This document shows positions 1 through 8,399 of a stretch of 41,709 bases of DNA, piece by piece. The translations under genes were made by a program, and so were the position numbers. The DNA lies in assembly GCF_029167375.1 (NCBI RefSeq), contig NZ_JARFTP010000011.1, forward strand, positions 1-41,709, in the 5' to 3' direction. Numbering within the stretch: position 1 is the first letter of the stretch; the number at the start of each line of letters is the position of its first letter. This stretch comes from Tsukamurella sp. 8F (GTDB lineage Bacteria; Actinomycetota; Actinomycetes; Mycobacteriales; Mycobacteriaceae). The notes beneath the pieces are model-generated. The model was not told the DNA's origin and did not search any database. It saw only the letters and a program-made list of their open reading frames with translations.

Positions 1-21
1 CCCCCCCCCCCCCCCGGGGGG
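1..21. repeat. C15-G6 homopolymer junction at window edge
   Basis: The window opens with fifteen C followed directly by six G, 12 bases beyond the stop codon of the GH15 gene. It could be a GC-only terminator hairpin, but a homopolymer run at the very edge of a sequence is more often a contig-end artefact. I cannot tell which from here. Confidence 0.5.
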
Positions 22-33
22 TTTCTGCTTTCG

Positions 34-2094
34 CTAGGGCGTGGGATGCGCCGGGAGGAACGTCGATGCGTGGTGCGACTCCTCGGCGCGGATGACGTGC
101 ACGACCGCATTGATCAGCGCCAGATGGGTGAACGCCTGTGGGAAGTTTCCCAGGTGCTTACCGCTCTTGGGATCGATCTCCTCGGCGTACAGCTTCAGCG
201 GGCTGGAGTACGACAGCAGGCGCTCGCACAGGGAACGCGCACGGTTCACCTCACCGATCTCCACCAGGGCAGACACCAGCCAGAACGAACAGATCGTGAA
301 CGCTCCCTCCTCGCCGCTGAGCCCGTCGTCGGTCTCCTCGACGCGGTACCTCAGTACGAGGCCGTCCTCCGTGAGTTCGTCGGCGATGGCGAGCACCGTC
401 GCCCGGACCCGTGGATCGTCGGACGGCAGGAACCGCAGCAGCGGAACGAGGAGCAGTGACGCGTCGAGGGCGTTGGAGCCGTAGCGCTGCGTGAACACAC
501 CGCGGTGGTCGACACCGTGCTCGAGGATGTCCGCCTTGATGACATCGGCCTCGTCTGACCACTGCTGAGCGTAGTCGTCCTCGCCGTGCAGCGCGGCCAG
601 CTTGGACCCGCGGTCCAGGGCGATCCAACACATGACCTTGGACGAGGTGAAGTGCTGCGGGTCGCCGCGCACCTCCCAGATGCCGCGGTCCGGCTGGCGC
701 CAGTGCTTGAGCGTCTCCTCGACCTGCGCCTTGAGCACCGGCCACAGGGTCTCGGGGATGCGCTCGCTGGACTTGGTGTTGAGGTACACCGAGTCCAGCA
801 TCGTGCCCCAGATGTCGTGCTGGCGCTGGTTGTACGCGCCGTTCCCGATACGCACGGGGCGGGCGCCGTCGTAGCCGGACAGGTGGGTGAGCTCCTCCTC
901 GACGAGCGTGCGCTCGCCGCCGACGCCGTACATCACCTGTAGCGGGTTCTGCTCGCCGTTGTTGGCGCCCGACACGTCGGCGATGAACGAGAAGAAGTCC
1001 TCGGCCTCGCGGTCCAGGCCCAGCGTGTACAGGCCCCACAGAGCGAACGTGGAGTCGCGCACCCACGCGTATCGGTAGTCCCAGTTGCGGACACCCTTGG
1101 GCGTCTCGGGCAGCGACGTCGTCGACGCGGCGAGCAGGGCGCCGGTCGGGGAGTAGGTCAGACCCTTCAGGGTGAGGGCCGAGCGTTGCAGATAAGAGCG
1201 CCACGGGTGGTCCGGGAAATGGCCGACGTTGATCCATTGCCGCCACGACTCCGCGGTGGCCCACATCTTCTGCGCCGCCTCCTCGAAGGTCTGCGGCACG
1301 GGGTGCTTGCTCCAGGAGAGCGCGACGAACACCTGGTCGCCCTCGCTCAGCCGGGTGTGGGCGCGTGCCTCGCGGCCCTCCAGGCCCAGACGCATGTCCG
1401 TCGTGATCTTGAGGGTGGGGAAGTCGTCGGCGTCGGCGGTTCGCGGCCGGGCCTCGGCCTCGCCGTAACCGTCGGCCGAGTACTCCCACTTCGCACCCGC
1501 GCGGTTGTAGTCGAACGCCGGCTCGCAGTTCATCTGCAACTCGACGGTGCCCGAAACGCAGCGCGCGGTGCGCAGCAGGATGTGCTCGGCATCCCAGTCG
1601 GTGGGCGTCCGGCGGTGCGTCCGCGACCGCGTCTGCGTGTCGTGCCAAGGGCCCATCACCAACGCGTCACGGACGATGAGCCAGCCCGTCGACGTCTGCC
1701 ACGTCGTCTCGAGCATCAGGCTGCCGGGTAGGTAGCGGCGGTCCGACGGGACTCGCACCCCGTAAGGCGCGAGTCGGAACGAGCCGGCGCCCCGGTCCAG
1801 GATCGCCCCGAAGATGCTCGGGGAATCGGGGCGTGGCACGCACATCCACTCGACGGTGCCGTCGCGGGCGACGAGGCACGTGTTCTCGCAGTCCGACAGG
1901 AACGCGTAGTCGTGGATGGGTGGGAACGCGCTCTCGCTGTAGGGGTCCGACGAGGGTGCGGACGCGGGCACCGGTGCGGGGTCGGCGCTGGCATCGGCGT
2001 TCTTGTGTCGGGTCTTCGACCCGTTGGCCGATCCGTTGGTGGTGACGTCAGGGGCGTCCGTGGGCGCGGAGGTGGCGGCGTTCTTGGATGGCAT
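34..2094 (-). CDS. GH15 family glycoside hydrolase (trehalase/glucoamylase-like)
   Basis: Likely cytoplasmic (alpha/alpha)6-barrel hydrolase of family GH15, which in mycobacteria includes trehalases (Rv2402-like). Residues 1-55 are a Ser/Ala/Pro-rich tail without homology features. From about 57 comes the usual N-terminal domain opening (PPIHDYAFLSDCE, then DGTVEWMCVPRPDSPSIF). The catalytic domain is marked by NWDYRYAWVRDSTFAL in the middle, EGAFTICSFWLVSALVEIG, and LYAEEIDPKSGKHLGNFPQAF near the C-terminus, where the family has its second catalytic glutamate. The length of 686 aa is normal given the extra tail. It diverges from the small membrane protein at 2157. A CATGAT hexamer seven bases before the ATG could be a leaderless -10 box. 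Substrate (trehalose or other alpha-glucan) is not settled by sequence. Confidence 0.88.
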   Translation of the reverse strand: MPSKNAATSAPTDAPDVTTNGSANGSKTRHKNADASADPAPVPASAPSSDPYSESAFPPIHDYAFLSDCENTCLVARDGTVEWMCVPRPDSPSIFGAILDRGAGSFRLAPYGVRVPSDRRYLPGSLMLETTWQTSTGWLIVRDALVMGPWHDTQTRSRTHRRTPTDWDAEHILLRTARCVSGTVELQMNCEPAFDYNRAGAKWEYSADGYGEAEARPRTADADDFPTLKITTDMRLGLEGREARAHTRLSEGDQVFVALSWSKHPVPQTFEEAAQKMWATAESWRQWINVGHFPDHPWRSYLQRSALTLKGLTYSPTGALLAASTTSLPETPKGVRNWDYRYAWVRDSTFALWGLYTLGLDREAEDFFSFIADVSGANNGEQNPLQVMYGVGGERTLVEEELTHLSGYDGARPVRIGNGAYNQRQHDIWGTMLDSVYLNTKSSERIPETLWPVLKAQVEETLKHWRQPDRGIWEVRGDPQHFTSSKVMCWIALDRGSKLAALHGEDDYAQQWSDEADVIKADILEHGVDHRGVFTQRYGSNALDASLLLVPLLRFLPSDDPRVRATVLAIADELTEDGLVLRYRVEETDDGLSGEEGAFTICSFWLVSALVEIGEVNRARSLCERLLSYSSPLKLYAEEIDPKSGKHLGNFPQAFTHLALINAVVHVIRAEESHHASTFLPAHPTP

Positions 2095-2120
2095 GTGTTA
2101 CATCATGAACCACCGACGAC

Positions 2121-2148
2121 TCGACTGCGCACCGGTTGGCGATAGGCT
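2121..2148 (+). promoter_or_regulatory. putative leaderless promoter of the small membrane protein
   Basis: TCGACT (2121-2126), a 16-base spacer and TAGGCT (2143-2148) stand eight bases before the ATG at 2157. This fits a sigma-A type -35/-10 pair with transcription starting at or next to the start codon. It is inferred from spacing only. Confidence 0.35.
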
Positions 2149-2156
2149 CGGTGGCG

Positions 2157-2507
2157 ATGCACGCCATAGCCCACTGGTGGGACACATTCGAGTTGTGGAT
2201 CTCGAGCCTGCCGTACGTACCCCAGGTGGCGCTGGTGCTGATTGTGCTCACGCTGACCGCAATACTCATCGTCCGCGTCCTCACGGTGCTGATCGACCGC
2301 TTGGCCGGCCTCCGCGAATCCGCGCAGCCCGGCGGAAAGGACGAACAGGACGGAGAAATCGCAGGTCAGCGTCCTGAGGAAGGAACAGTGACGACTGTGG
2401 CGGGTAATGACGGAGGACGACGGCTGTGGCTGCCGCAGTCGAAGGTGACCTGGGCGCTCATCGCTTTGCTGGTGCTGCTCGTGGTGGCGTGGGCGGTGAC
2501 CCACTAG
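2157..2507 (+). CDS. small membrane protein of unknown function (Rv2401A-like position)
   Basis: A 116-residue protein with a hydrophobic segment at about 23-45 (QVALVLIVLTLTAILIVRVL) and a second at about 93-114 (WALIALLVLLVVAWAV). The segments are joined by a polar loop rich in Glu, Gly and Gln, so both ends probably face the same side of the membrane. The ATG at 2157 was preferred to a TTG at 2136 and a GTG at 2151, because a TAGGCT box lies just upstream and no Shine-Dalgarno serves the earlier codons. It sits ahead of subI as a small membrane protein does in M. tuberculosis, so a link to sulfate uptake is possible but unproven. No catalytic motif is visible. Confidence 0.6.
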   Translation: MHAIAHWWDTFELWISSLPYVPQVALVLIVLTLTAILIVRVLTVLIDRLAGLRESAQPGGKDEQDGEIAGQRPEEGTVTTVAGNDGGRRLWLPQSKVTWALIALLVLLVVAWAVTH

Positions 2508-2584
2508 CCGGGCGCCTACGATTCCGGCGTACCCCGGCCCGACCGGGTAGCCCGATCGACACGAAGAACGGTCCGAAGACACCC

Positions 2585-3718
2585 ATGCCCAGACGACCCC
2601 GACGCCGTAGCGTCGCGAGACGGTACCGACGCGGCGGTGTCGCGAGCGTGCTCGCTCTGCTGCTCGCCGCCGTCCTCGCCGCATGTGGCGGCTCCACCGA
2701 CGAGCCCGGCGGGATCGACATCTCGAGCGGCAGCCGCCATCTGAACCTCGTGGCGTTCTCCGCAGCGAAGCCCGCGTTCGACCAGCTGATCCCGCTCTTC
2801 CGCAAGGAGCACCCGGATATCGGCTTCTCCCAGTCCTACGGCGCGTCGGGCGACCAGTCCCGCAAGGTCGTGCGCCACGTCCCCGTCGACGTGGTGAACT
2901 TCTCGGTCGAGCCGGACGTCACCCGCGACGTCAAGGCCGGCCTGATCGACGACGACTGGGACACCGTGCATCCCAACCACGGCGTGCCGTTCACGTCCGC
3001 CGTCGTGATGGTGGTGCGACAGGGCAATCCGAAGGGGATCCACGACTGGTCGGATCTCCTCAAACCGGGCGTCGACGTCGTAACGCCCAATCCAGCGAGC
3101 TCGGGCTCGGCCAAGTGGAATCTGATGGCGCCGTACGCGTGGGCGTCCGACGGTGGCCGGAACCCACAGGCCGGCGTCGACTTCGTGAAGAAGCTGATCA
3201 AGCAGCACACGCATGTCAGCCCGAACTCGGGTCGTGACGCGACCACCGCGTTCCAGGCCGGGCAGGGCGACGTCCTGCTCAGCTACGAGAGCGAGGCCGT
3301 GATGCTGCAGAAGCAGAACAAGGCCGCAGGCCTGAAGCCCGTCGAGTACTTCATTCCGCCGCAGTCCTTCCGGATCGACCTCGCTGTGGCCACGGTGAAC
3401 ACGAGTACGGACGCCGCCGCCGCGAAGGACTTCGTGACCTTCCTGTACAGCGACGCGGCGCAGCGGGCGCTACCGACCGCCGGTTTCCGCCCCGTCGTCC
3501 CCGCGGTCGTGGCGCAGACGGCGGGACAGTTCACCGCCCAGCCGCAGAAGCTGTGGACCACCGACGAGCTGGGCGCCGAGCTCGGTAGGGGCACCGCCGG
3601 CAAGACGGTGTCGGGGAAGAAGCTCACCAAGGACCTGAAGGGCTGGCCGGCCGTCGACGCCGCGCTGTTCGGCGACAAGGGGTCCATCTCGAAGATCTAC
3701 ACGTCGGGAGGGAAGTAG
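2585..3718 (+). CDS. subI: sulfate-binding lipoprotein SubI
   Basis: Extracytoplasmic solute-binding component of the CysTWA importer, binding sulfate (and probably thiosulfate) and delivering it to the permease. The 377-aa product starts with an Arg-rich n-region, a hydrophobic core (VASVLALLLAAVL) and a lipobox LAAC with the acylated Cys at 34. The mature part carries Sbp-family segments such as FRKEHPDIGFSQSYGASGDQSRKV, DVVNFSVEPDVTRDV and PASSGSAKWNLMAPYAW. The reading frame is open from 2426, but the ATG at 2585 gives a proper signal peptide. The stop is directly followed by the GTG of cysT with no gap. A weak GGTGAC-N16-TACGAT promoter (2495-2522) lies upstream. Confidence 0.93.
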   Translation: MPRRPRRRSVARRYRRGGVASVLALLLAAVLAACGGSTDEPGGIDISSGSRHLNLVAFSAAKPAFDQLIPLFRKEHPDIGFSQSYGASGDQSRKVVRHVPVDVVNFSVEPDVTRDVKAGLIDDDWDTVHPNHGVPFTSAVVMVVRQGNPKGIHDWSDLLKPGVDVVTPNPASSGSAKWNLMAPYAWASDGGRNPQAGVDFVKKLIKQHTHVSPNSGRDATTAFQAGQGDVLLSYESEAVMLQKQNKAAGLKPVEYFIPPQSFRIDLAVATVNTSTDAAAAKDFVTFLYSDAAQRALPTAGFRPVVPAVVAQTAGQFTAQPQKLWTTDELGAELGRGTAGKTVSGKKLTKDLKGWPAVDAALFGDKGSISKIYTSGGK

Positions 3719-4522
3719 GTGAGCACGCGTAGCAGGCTGGCGGTCGATCCGCTGCGGATCGGTGTCGCATGGGTCTGGATCTCCGTCATCGTGTTGCTGC
3801 CGATCGCGGCGATCGTCACGAAGTCCTTCGACCGTGGTCTGAGCGGCTTCTGGGACGCGCTGACCGCCGAGGGGGCCGTGGACACCCTCGTGGTCACCGT
3901 GTGGGTCTCCGTCATCGTGACGATCGTGAACGTGGTGATGGGCACGCTCATCGCGTGGGTGCTGGTGCGCGACGACTTCCCGGGCAAGGGCGTGGTCAAC
4001 GCGATCATCGACCTGCCGTTCGCGCTCCCCACGATCGTCGCGTCGATCGTGCTGCTGTCGTTGTACGGCCCGGACAGCCCGGTCGGTCTGCACCTCAACG
4101 CGACGCAGCCTGCGCTGGTCATCGCTCTCGCTTTCGTGACGCTGCCGTTCGTGGTTCGGCAGGTCCAGCCGGTGCTCCTCGAGCTGGATCACGAGGTCGA
4201 GGAGGCGGCTGCGTCACTCGGAGCGAGCAATCGCCTGATCCTGACCAAGGTCGTGTTGCCCACGCTGGCGCCCGCGATCCTGTCGGGCGCGGGTCTCGCG
4301 TTCACGAGGGCGATCGGCGAGTTCGGCTCGGTCGTGCTCGTCGGCGGCAACATTCCGGGCAAGACACAGGTGGCGTCGCAGTACATCCAGCAGCAGATCG
4401 AGGTCGACGACAATACGTCGGCGTCGGTGGTGTCGGTGGTTCTGCTGCTCATCGCGTTCGTGCTGCTGTTCGTCATGCGCTACTTCGGGTCGCGCGCCGC
4501 CAAGCGGGAGGAGAACTCGTGA
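3719..4522 (+). CDS. cysT: sulfate ABC transporter permease CysT
   Basis: Inner-membrane permease, 267 aa, forming the sulfate channel with CysW. It starts with GTG directly at the subI stop. About six hydrophobic segments are visible. The cytoplasmic EAA loop that docks on the ATPase reads EEAAASLGASNRLILTKVVLPTLAPAI, followed by ARA/FTRAIGEFGSVVLVGGN, characteristic of sulfate permeases. Its TGA overlaps the cysW GTG by 4 bases, implying translational coupling. Confidence 0.95.
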   Translation: MSTRSRLAVDPLRIGVAWVWISVIVLLPIAAIVTKSFDRGLSGFWDALTAEGAVDTLVVTVWVSVIVTIVNVVMGTLIAWVLVRDDFPGKGVVNAIIDLPFALPTIVASIVLLSLYGPDSPVGLHLNATQPALVIALAFVTLPFVVRQVQPVLLELDHEVEEAAASLGASNRLILTKVVLPTLAPAILSGAGLAFTRAIGEFGSVVLVGGNIPGKTQVASQYIQQQIEVDDNTSASVVSVVLLLIAFVLLFVMRYFGSRAAKREENS

Positions 4523-5337
4523 AGCTGAAGAAGGGCACCGTGCTCGGGCTGCGCGGCCTGGCACTCCTGTATCTGCTCGTGCTGCTGGTGCTGCCGATCG
4601 TGATCATCCTCTACCGATCGTTCCAGCACGGGCTGGGCCGGTTCTGGGACTGGATCACCACGCCCGCCGCGATCTCCGCACTCGAGATATCGCTGATCAT
4701 CCTCGTCATAGTGGTGCCGTTGAACGTGATCTTCGGCGTGTTGACCGCGATCGCCCTGGCGCGCGGCCGGTTCCGCGGGAAGGGGCTGCTGCAGGCCGCA
4801 GTCGATCTCCCGTTCGCCGTCTCCCCGGTGGTCGTGGGCGTCGCGCTGATCATGCTATGGGGCGTCGGCGGGTGGTTCGGGGGCATAGAGTCGCTGGGCT
4901 TCAAGGTGATCTTCGGGCTGCCGGGCATGGTGCTCGCGACGACGTTCGTGACGCTGCCGTTCGTAGTGCGCGAGGTCGAGCCGGTGCTGCACGAGATCGG
5001 CACCGAGCAGGAGGAGGCGGCAGCGACGCTCGGCGCGGGCGGCTGGCAGACCTTCTGGCGGATCACGCTCCCTGCGATCCGCTGGGGCCTGACCTACGGC
5101 GTTGTCCTCACCATCGCCCGCGCGCTCGGCGAGTACGGCGCGGTGACGATGGTGTCGTCCGGCTTCCCCGGGATCTCGCAGACCTTGACGCTGCTCGTGT
5201 CGTCCCGTTTCACGGACGACTACAACACCTTCGGCGCGTACGCCGCCGCCACACTGCTGATGCTGCTGGCGCTCGTCGCGCTGGTGGTCATGACCCTCCT
5301 CGAAGCGACGCGACGGAAGAACAACGATGACGACTGA
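4519..5337 (+). CDS. cysW: sulfate ABC transporter permease CysW
   Basis: Second permease subunit, 272 aa. The GTG at 4519 is chosen because it forms a GTGA overlap with the cysT stop and yields [19 protein letters not shown], a normal cytoplasmic N-terminus before the first membrane helix; the open frame upstream is only a shadow of cysT. The EAA loop is [23 protein letters not shown], and [20 protein letters not shown] matches CysW proteins. The last 11 bases overlap cysA. Confidence 0.95.
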   Translation: MKLKKGTVLGLRGLALLYLLVLLVLPIVIILYRSFQHGLGRFWDWITTPAAISALEISLIILVIVVPLNVIFGVLTAIALARGRFRGKGLLQAAVDLPFAVSPVVVGVALIMLWGVGGWFGGIESLGFKVIFGLPGMVLATTFVTLPFVVREVEPVLHEIGTEQEEAAATLGAGGWQTFWRITLPAIRWGLTYGVVLTIARALGEYGAVTMVSSGFPGISQTLTLLVSSRFTDDYNTFGAYAAATLLMLLALVALVVMTLLEATRRKNNDDD

Positions 5338-6346
5338 CAACGAGCAGGCCGTGACCATCAGTGTCCGCGGCGCCAACAAGCACTATGGCGACTTCGCCGC
5401 CCTGGACGACGTGTCCCTGGACATCCCCGACGGCTCCCTCACCGCGCTGCTCGGCCCGTCCGGGTCGGGTAAGTCGACGCTGCTGCGGTCCATCGCGGGC
5501 CTCGACCACCTCGACTCCGGCTCCGTGTTCATCAACGGCGAAGACGTGAGCGGTGCGTCCCCACAGCAGCGCGACATCGGTTTCGTCTTCCAGCACTACG
5601 CCGCGTTCAAACATATGACGGTGCGGGAGAACGTCGCGTTCGGGCTGAAGATCCGCAAGCGTCCCGCCGCCGAGATCAGGTCCAAGGTCGACGAGCTGCT
5701 CGAGGTCGTCGGGCTCACCGGCTTCCAGACCAGGTATCCGGCTCAGCTGTCGGGCGGCCAGCGGCAGCGCATGGCACTCGCGCGGGCGCTCGCCGTCGAC
5801 CCCCAGGTCCTGCTGCTGGACGAGCCCTTCGGCGCGCTCGACGCGAAGGTGCGTGAGGAACTTCGCGCATGGTTGCGACGGCTGCACGACGAGGTCCACG
5901 TGACGACGGTGATCGTCACCCACGACCAGGAGGAGGCGCTCGACATCGCCGATCGGATCGCCGTGCTGAACCGCGGGCGGATCGAGCAGGTGGGTTCGCC
6001 GGAGGACGTCTACGACCGGCCCGAGACGCCGTTCGTCATGTCGTTCCTCGGGTCCGTGGCCAAGCTGAACGGGGTGCTGGTGCGCCCCCACGACATCCGC
6101 GTGGGGCGGACCCCCGAGATGGCGCGTGCGGGCAGCGTCACGGCGGAGGAGGCCGGAGTCACGCGCGCCACGGTGGAGCGGATCGTCTACCTGGGCTTCG
6201 AGGTGCGCGTGGAGCTCGTCAACGGCGCGACCGGCGAGCGCTTCCACGCACAGGTCACCCGTGGCGACGCGGCCGCCCTGGACCTTTCGGACGGCGAGGA
6301 TGTGTACGTGCGCGCGACCCACGTGCCGGCGATAGCGGCGTCCTGA
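5327..6346 (+). CDS. cysA: sulfate ABC transporter ATP-binding protein CysA
   Basis: ATPase that powers sulfate import, 339 aa, cytoplasmic and bound to CysT/CysW. Walker A is GPSGSGKST at 43-51, the signature is [16 protein letters not shown], Walker B with D-loop is [12 protein letters not shown], and the switch histidine lies in [10 protein letters not shown]. The C-terminal third (from about 245, [15 protein letters not shown]) is the TOBE-like regulatory domain of CysA/PotA proteins. It is the last gene of the importer operon and overlaps cysW by 11 bases. Confidence 0.96.
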   Translation: MTTDNEQAVTISVRGANKHYGDFAALDDVSLDIPDGSLTALLGPSGSGKSTLLRSIAGLDHLDSGSVFINGEDVSGASPQQRDIGFVFQHYAAFKHMTVRENVAFGLKIRKRPAAEIRSKVDELLEVVGLTGFQTRYPAQLSGGQRQRMALARALAVDPQVLLLDEPFGALDAKVREELRAWLRRLHDEVHVTTVIVTHDQEEALDIADRIAVLNRGRIEQVGSPEDVYDRPETPFVMSFLGSVAKLNGVLVRPHDIRVGRTPEMARAGSVTAEEAGVTRATVERIVYLGFEVRVELVNGATGERFHAQVTRGDAAALDLSDGEDVYVRATHVPAIAAS

Positions 6347-6347
6347 C

Positions 6348-6375
6348 GGTGCGCATCCCTGCGGCGCGGCGCACC
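6348..6375 (+). terminator. hairpin after cysA
   Basis: GGTGCGC (6348-6354) pairs perfectly with GCGCACC (6369-6375) around a 14-base loop, starting two bases after the cysA stop. There is no U-run, as is common for actinobacterial terminators. It ends eight bases before the mgtC-like ATG. Confidence 0.45.
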
Positions 6376-6383
6376 ATGGGGCG

Positions 6384-7100
6384 ATGACGACTCTCGCTGC
6401 GGACTGGATAAGCGCCGGCCAGGGCTGGCGGCAGATCGAGGAGTTGGTTCTCGCGTTCTGCCTGTCTGCGGTCGTCGGCGTGGAGCGCGAGGTCCGGGGC
6501 AAGAGCGCCGGGCTGCGCACGCAGGCCATCGTCGGGACGACCGCGGCGTTGTTCATGTTGGTCAGCAAATACGGCTTCGCCGATGTGCTTGCGCCGGGCG
6601 CTGTGGTCCTGGACCCGTCGCGCGTGGCGGCCCAGGTGGTCTCCGGCATCGGCTTCCTCGGTGCCGGGCTGATCATCACCCGGCGAGGTGCGATCCGCGG
6701 CCTCACGACTGCGGCGGCCGTATGGGAGACCGCGGCGATCGGCATGGCTGCCGGGGCGGGCCTCGAGGTGCTCGCCGTGGTGGTGACCGTGCTGCACTTC
6801 GTGGCGGTGCTCGGATTCACCCCGCTCGGCCGCTTCCTGGGCTCCCGCGGGACGGCGGAGCGCGGATTCACCGTGACCTACGAGGACGGGCGCGGCGTGC
6901 TGCGATCCCTGCTCGCGGAGTGCTCGCGCCGGGGCTGGACGGTCGCGTCGCTCGCCGTGCTGGACGGACACAGCAAGGGAGGCGATCCCGAAGTGACCGT
7001 CTCGCTGTCCCTCGTGGGGCGCGGGGTCGCCGAGGCCGCCGGAGCGCTCTCCGCCGTCGACGGCATCCTCCGTGTCGACCGCGGCGCCGACGAGGATTGA
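6384..7100 (+). CDS. MgtC/SapB family membrane protein
   Basis: A 238-aa membrane protein of the MgtC family, whose members are linked to growth at low magnesium and survival in phagocytes. Family hallmarks are LSAVVGVEREVRGKSAGLRTQAIVGTTAALFMLVS near the N-terminus and AAQVVSGIGFLGAGLIITRRGAIRGLTTAAAVW in the middle, the latter the most conserved MgtC stretch. Four to five hydrophobic segments fill residues 1-150. Residues about 160-238 form a soluble ACT-like C-terminal domain (VTYEDGRGVLRSLLAECSRRGWTV). The MgtC upstream regulatory RNA of enterobacteria is not present; only 37 bases separate it from cysA. Confidence 0.87.
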   Translation: MTTLAADWISAGQGWRQIEELVLAFCLSAVVGVEREVRGKSAGLRTQAIVGTTAALFMLVSKYGFADVLAPGAVVLDPSRVAAQVVSGIGFLGAGLIITRRGAIRGLTTAAAVWETAAIGMAAGAGLEVLAVVVTVLHFVAVLGFTPLGRFLGSRGTAERGFTVTYEDGRGVLRSLLAECSRRGWTVASLAVLDGHSKGGDPEVTVSLSLVGRGVAEAAGALSAVDGILRVDRGADED

Positions 7101-7126
7101 CGGTGATAACCGGTTGCGGTGCGCGG

Positions 7127-7132
7127 TAGCGT
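7127..7132 (+). promoter_or_regulatory. leaderless -10 box of the eis-like gene
   Basis: TAGCGT lies exactly six bases before the GTG start at 7139, which would place the transcription start on the start codon. No Shine-Dalgarno sequence precedes the GTG. No convincing -35 is seen at 17 bases. Confidence 0.45.
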
Positions 7133-7138
7133 CGGACC

Positions 7139-8383
7139 GTGAAGAATGGTAACGAGATCCGGTTCGAGCGGGTCCGCACGGGCGAACGGCTGCGCGAGTT
7201 CCGCGAGACCGTCGCCGTCGGCTTCCTCGGCGGCACCATCGCACCCGAGGTATGGGCCGATGCGTTCCGCCCCCGTATCGACATGGACGCCTTCGACGTC
7301 GCGGTCGACGGGCGCGACATCGTCGGGACCTTCTGGGCGTTCGACCAGACGATGACGGCGGTAGGGGGAGCGGACGTGCCCACGCGGGGCGTCAGCTCCG
7401 TAGTCGTGCTCCCCACGCACCGCCGTCGCGGGATCCTCACCCGGTTCATGCGCGACTGCCTCCGTGACGCCGCGGAGGCGGGCTGTGCGGCGGCGACGCT
7501 GGTGGCGGCCGAGTACGGCATCTACGGCCGGTTCGGCTTCGGGCCGGCGTCCCGGGCAGCCGGGTTCACCGTCGACGTCGGTGCGGCTGATCTGGGCGAT
7601 GTGGGCGGCGCCGACCTCCGGTTCGCCTCCGGCGCCGAGTACCTGGCCGCGTCAGAACTGGTGCACGACGCCGTGCGCATACCCGGCAAGGTGTCCCGGC
7701 CGCCCCGGCGGGGCGAGCGGCTCGCGGGCCTCGCCCTGCGGGACGGGCCCGACACCCGTCGCCGCGTCGTGCTGCACCGCGGCGACGGGCCGGCCGGGGT
7801 GGTCGCGTACCGCGCCGAGGAGAAGTGGGAGGGCAATCTGCCGCGCGCCGAGGCGACCGTCGAGGAGTTGCTCGGCGTGGACGCCGACGCCGAACGCACG
7901 CTGTGGCGGTTCGTGGCGAGCGTCGACTGGGTCACGACCGTGCACACCGGCCCCCGGCCCGTCGACGATCCCCTGCAGGACTGGGCGTCGAACCCGCGCG
8001 GCGTCGTGATGCGGGACCTGTCCGATCACGTCTGGCTGCGTCCGCTCGATCTGCCGGCGCTGTTCGCCGCGCGGACCTACGCGTCGGCCGGGCGAGTCGT
8101 CCTCGACGTGACGGATCCCGGCTGGGGAGACGGTCCGGGCCCCGCGCACGGGCGCTTCGCGTTCGAGTCCGACGGCCGCACCGGTCGCTGCGTACCGTCC
8201 GACGAACCCGCGGCCGATCTGGCCCTCGATGTCACCGTGCTCCCGCGGCTCTGGCTGTCCGACGACACCCTCGGGCGGCGGGTCACCGTCGGCGACGTGC
8301 GTGAGCTGACCCCGGGTGCCGCCGCGCGCGCCGACGCGATGCTGCAGCAGTCGCGCCGCCCGTGGGCGGTCGAGGGCTTCTGA
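7139..8383 (+). CDS. eis: Eis-like GNAT N-acetyltransferase
   Basis: Acetyl-CoA dependent N-acetyltransferase of the Eis family, which acetylates amines of aminoglycosides, polyamines or protein lysines. At 414 aa it matches the family length (two GNAT domains plus a sterol-carrier-like C-terminal domain). The acetyl-CoA loop is VVVLPTHRRRGIL (about 88-100). The general-acid tyrosine of Eis lies in IYGRFGFGPA (Tyr129 here). The protein ends in Phe414, as expected because the C-terminal carboxylate acts in catalysis in M. tuberculosis Eis. It is convergent with cysN, with 16 bases between the stops. Substrate is unknown. Confidence 0.88.
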   Translation: MKNGNEIRFERVRTGERLREFRETVAVGFLGGTIAPEVWADAFRPRIDMDAFDVAVDGRDIVGTFWAFDQTMTAVGGADVPTRGVSSVVVLPTHRRRGILTRFMRDCLRDAAEAGCAAATLVAAEYGIYGRFGFGPASRAAGFTVDVGAADLGDVGGADLRFASGAEYLAASELVHDAVRIPGKVSRPPRRGERLAGLALRDGPDTRRRVVLHRGDGPAGVVAYRAEEKWEGNLPRAEATVEELLGVDADAERTLWRFVASVDWVTTVHTGPRPVDDPLQDWASNPRGVVMRDLSDHVWLRPLDLPALFAARTYASAGRVVLDVTDPGWGDGPGPAHGRFAFESDGRTGRCVPSDEPAADLALDVTVLPRLWLSDDTLGRRVTVGDVRELTPGAAARADAMLQQSRRPWAVEGF

Positions 8384-8399
8384 CGCTGCGGGAGGCGTC

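Noticed and set aside
251-1648. Long open frames on both strands inside the GH15 gene and other genes
   Set aside because: They are Arg/Ala/Gly-rich shadow frames typical of high-GC DNA, without ribosome sites or domain motifs.
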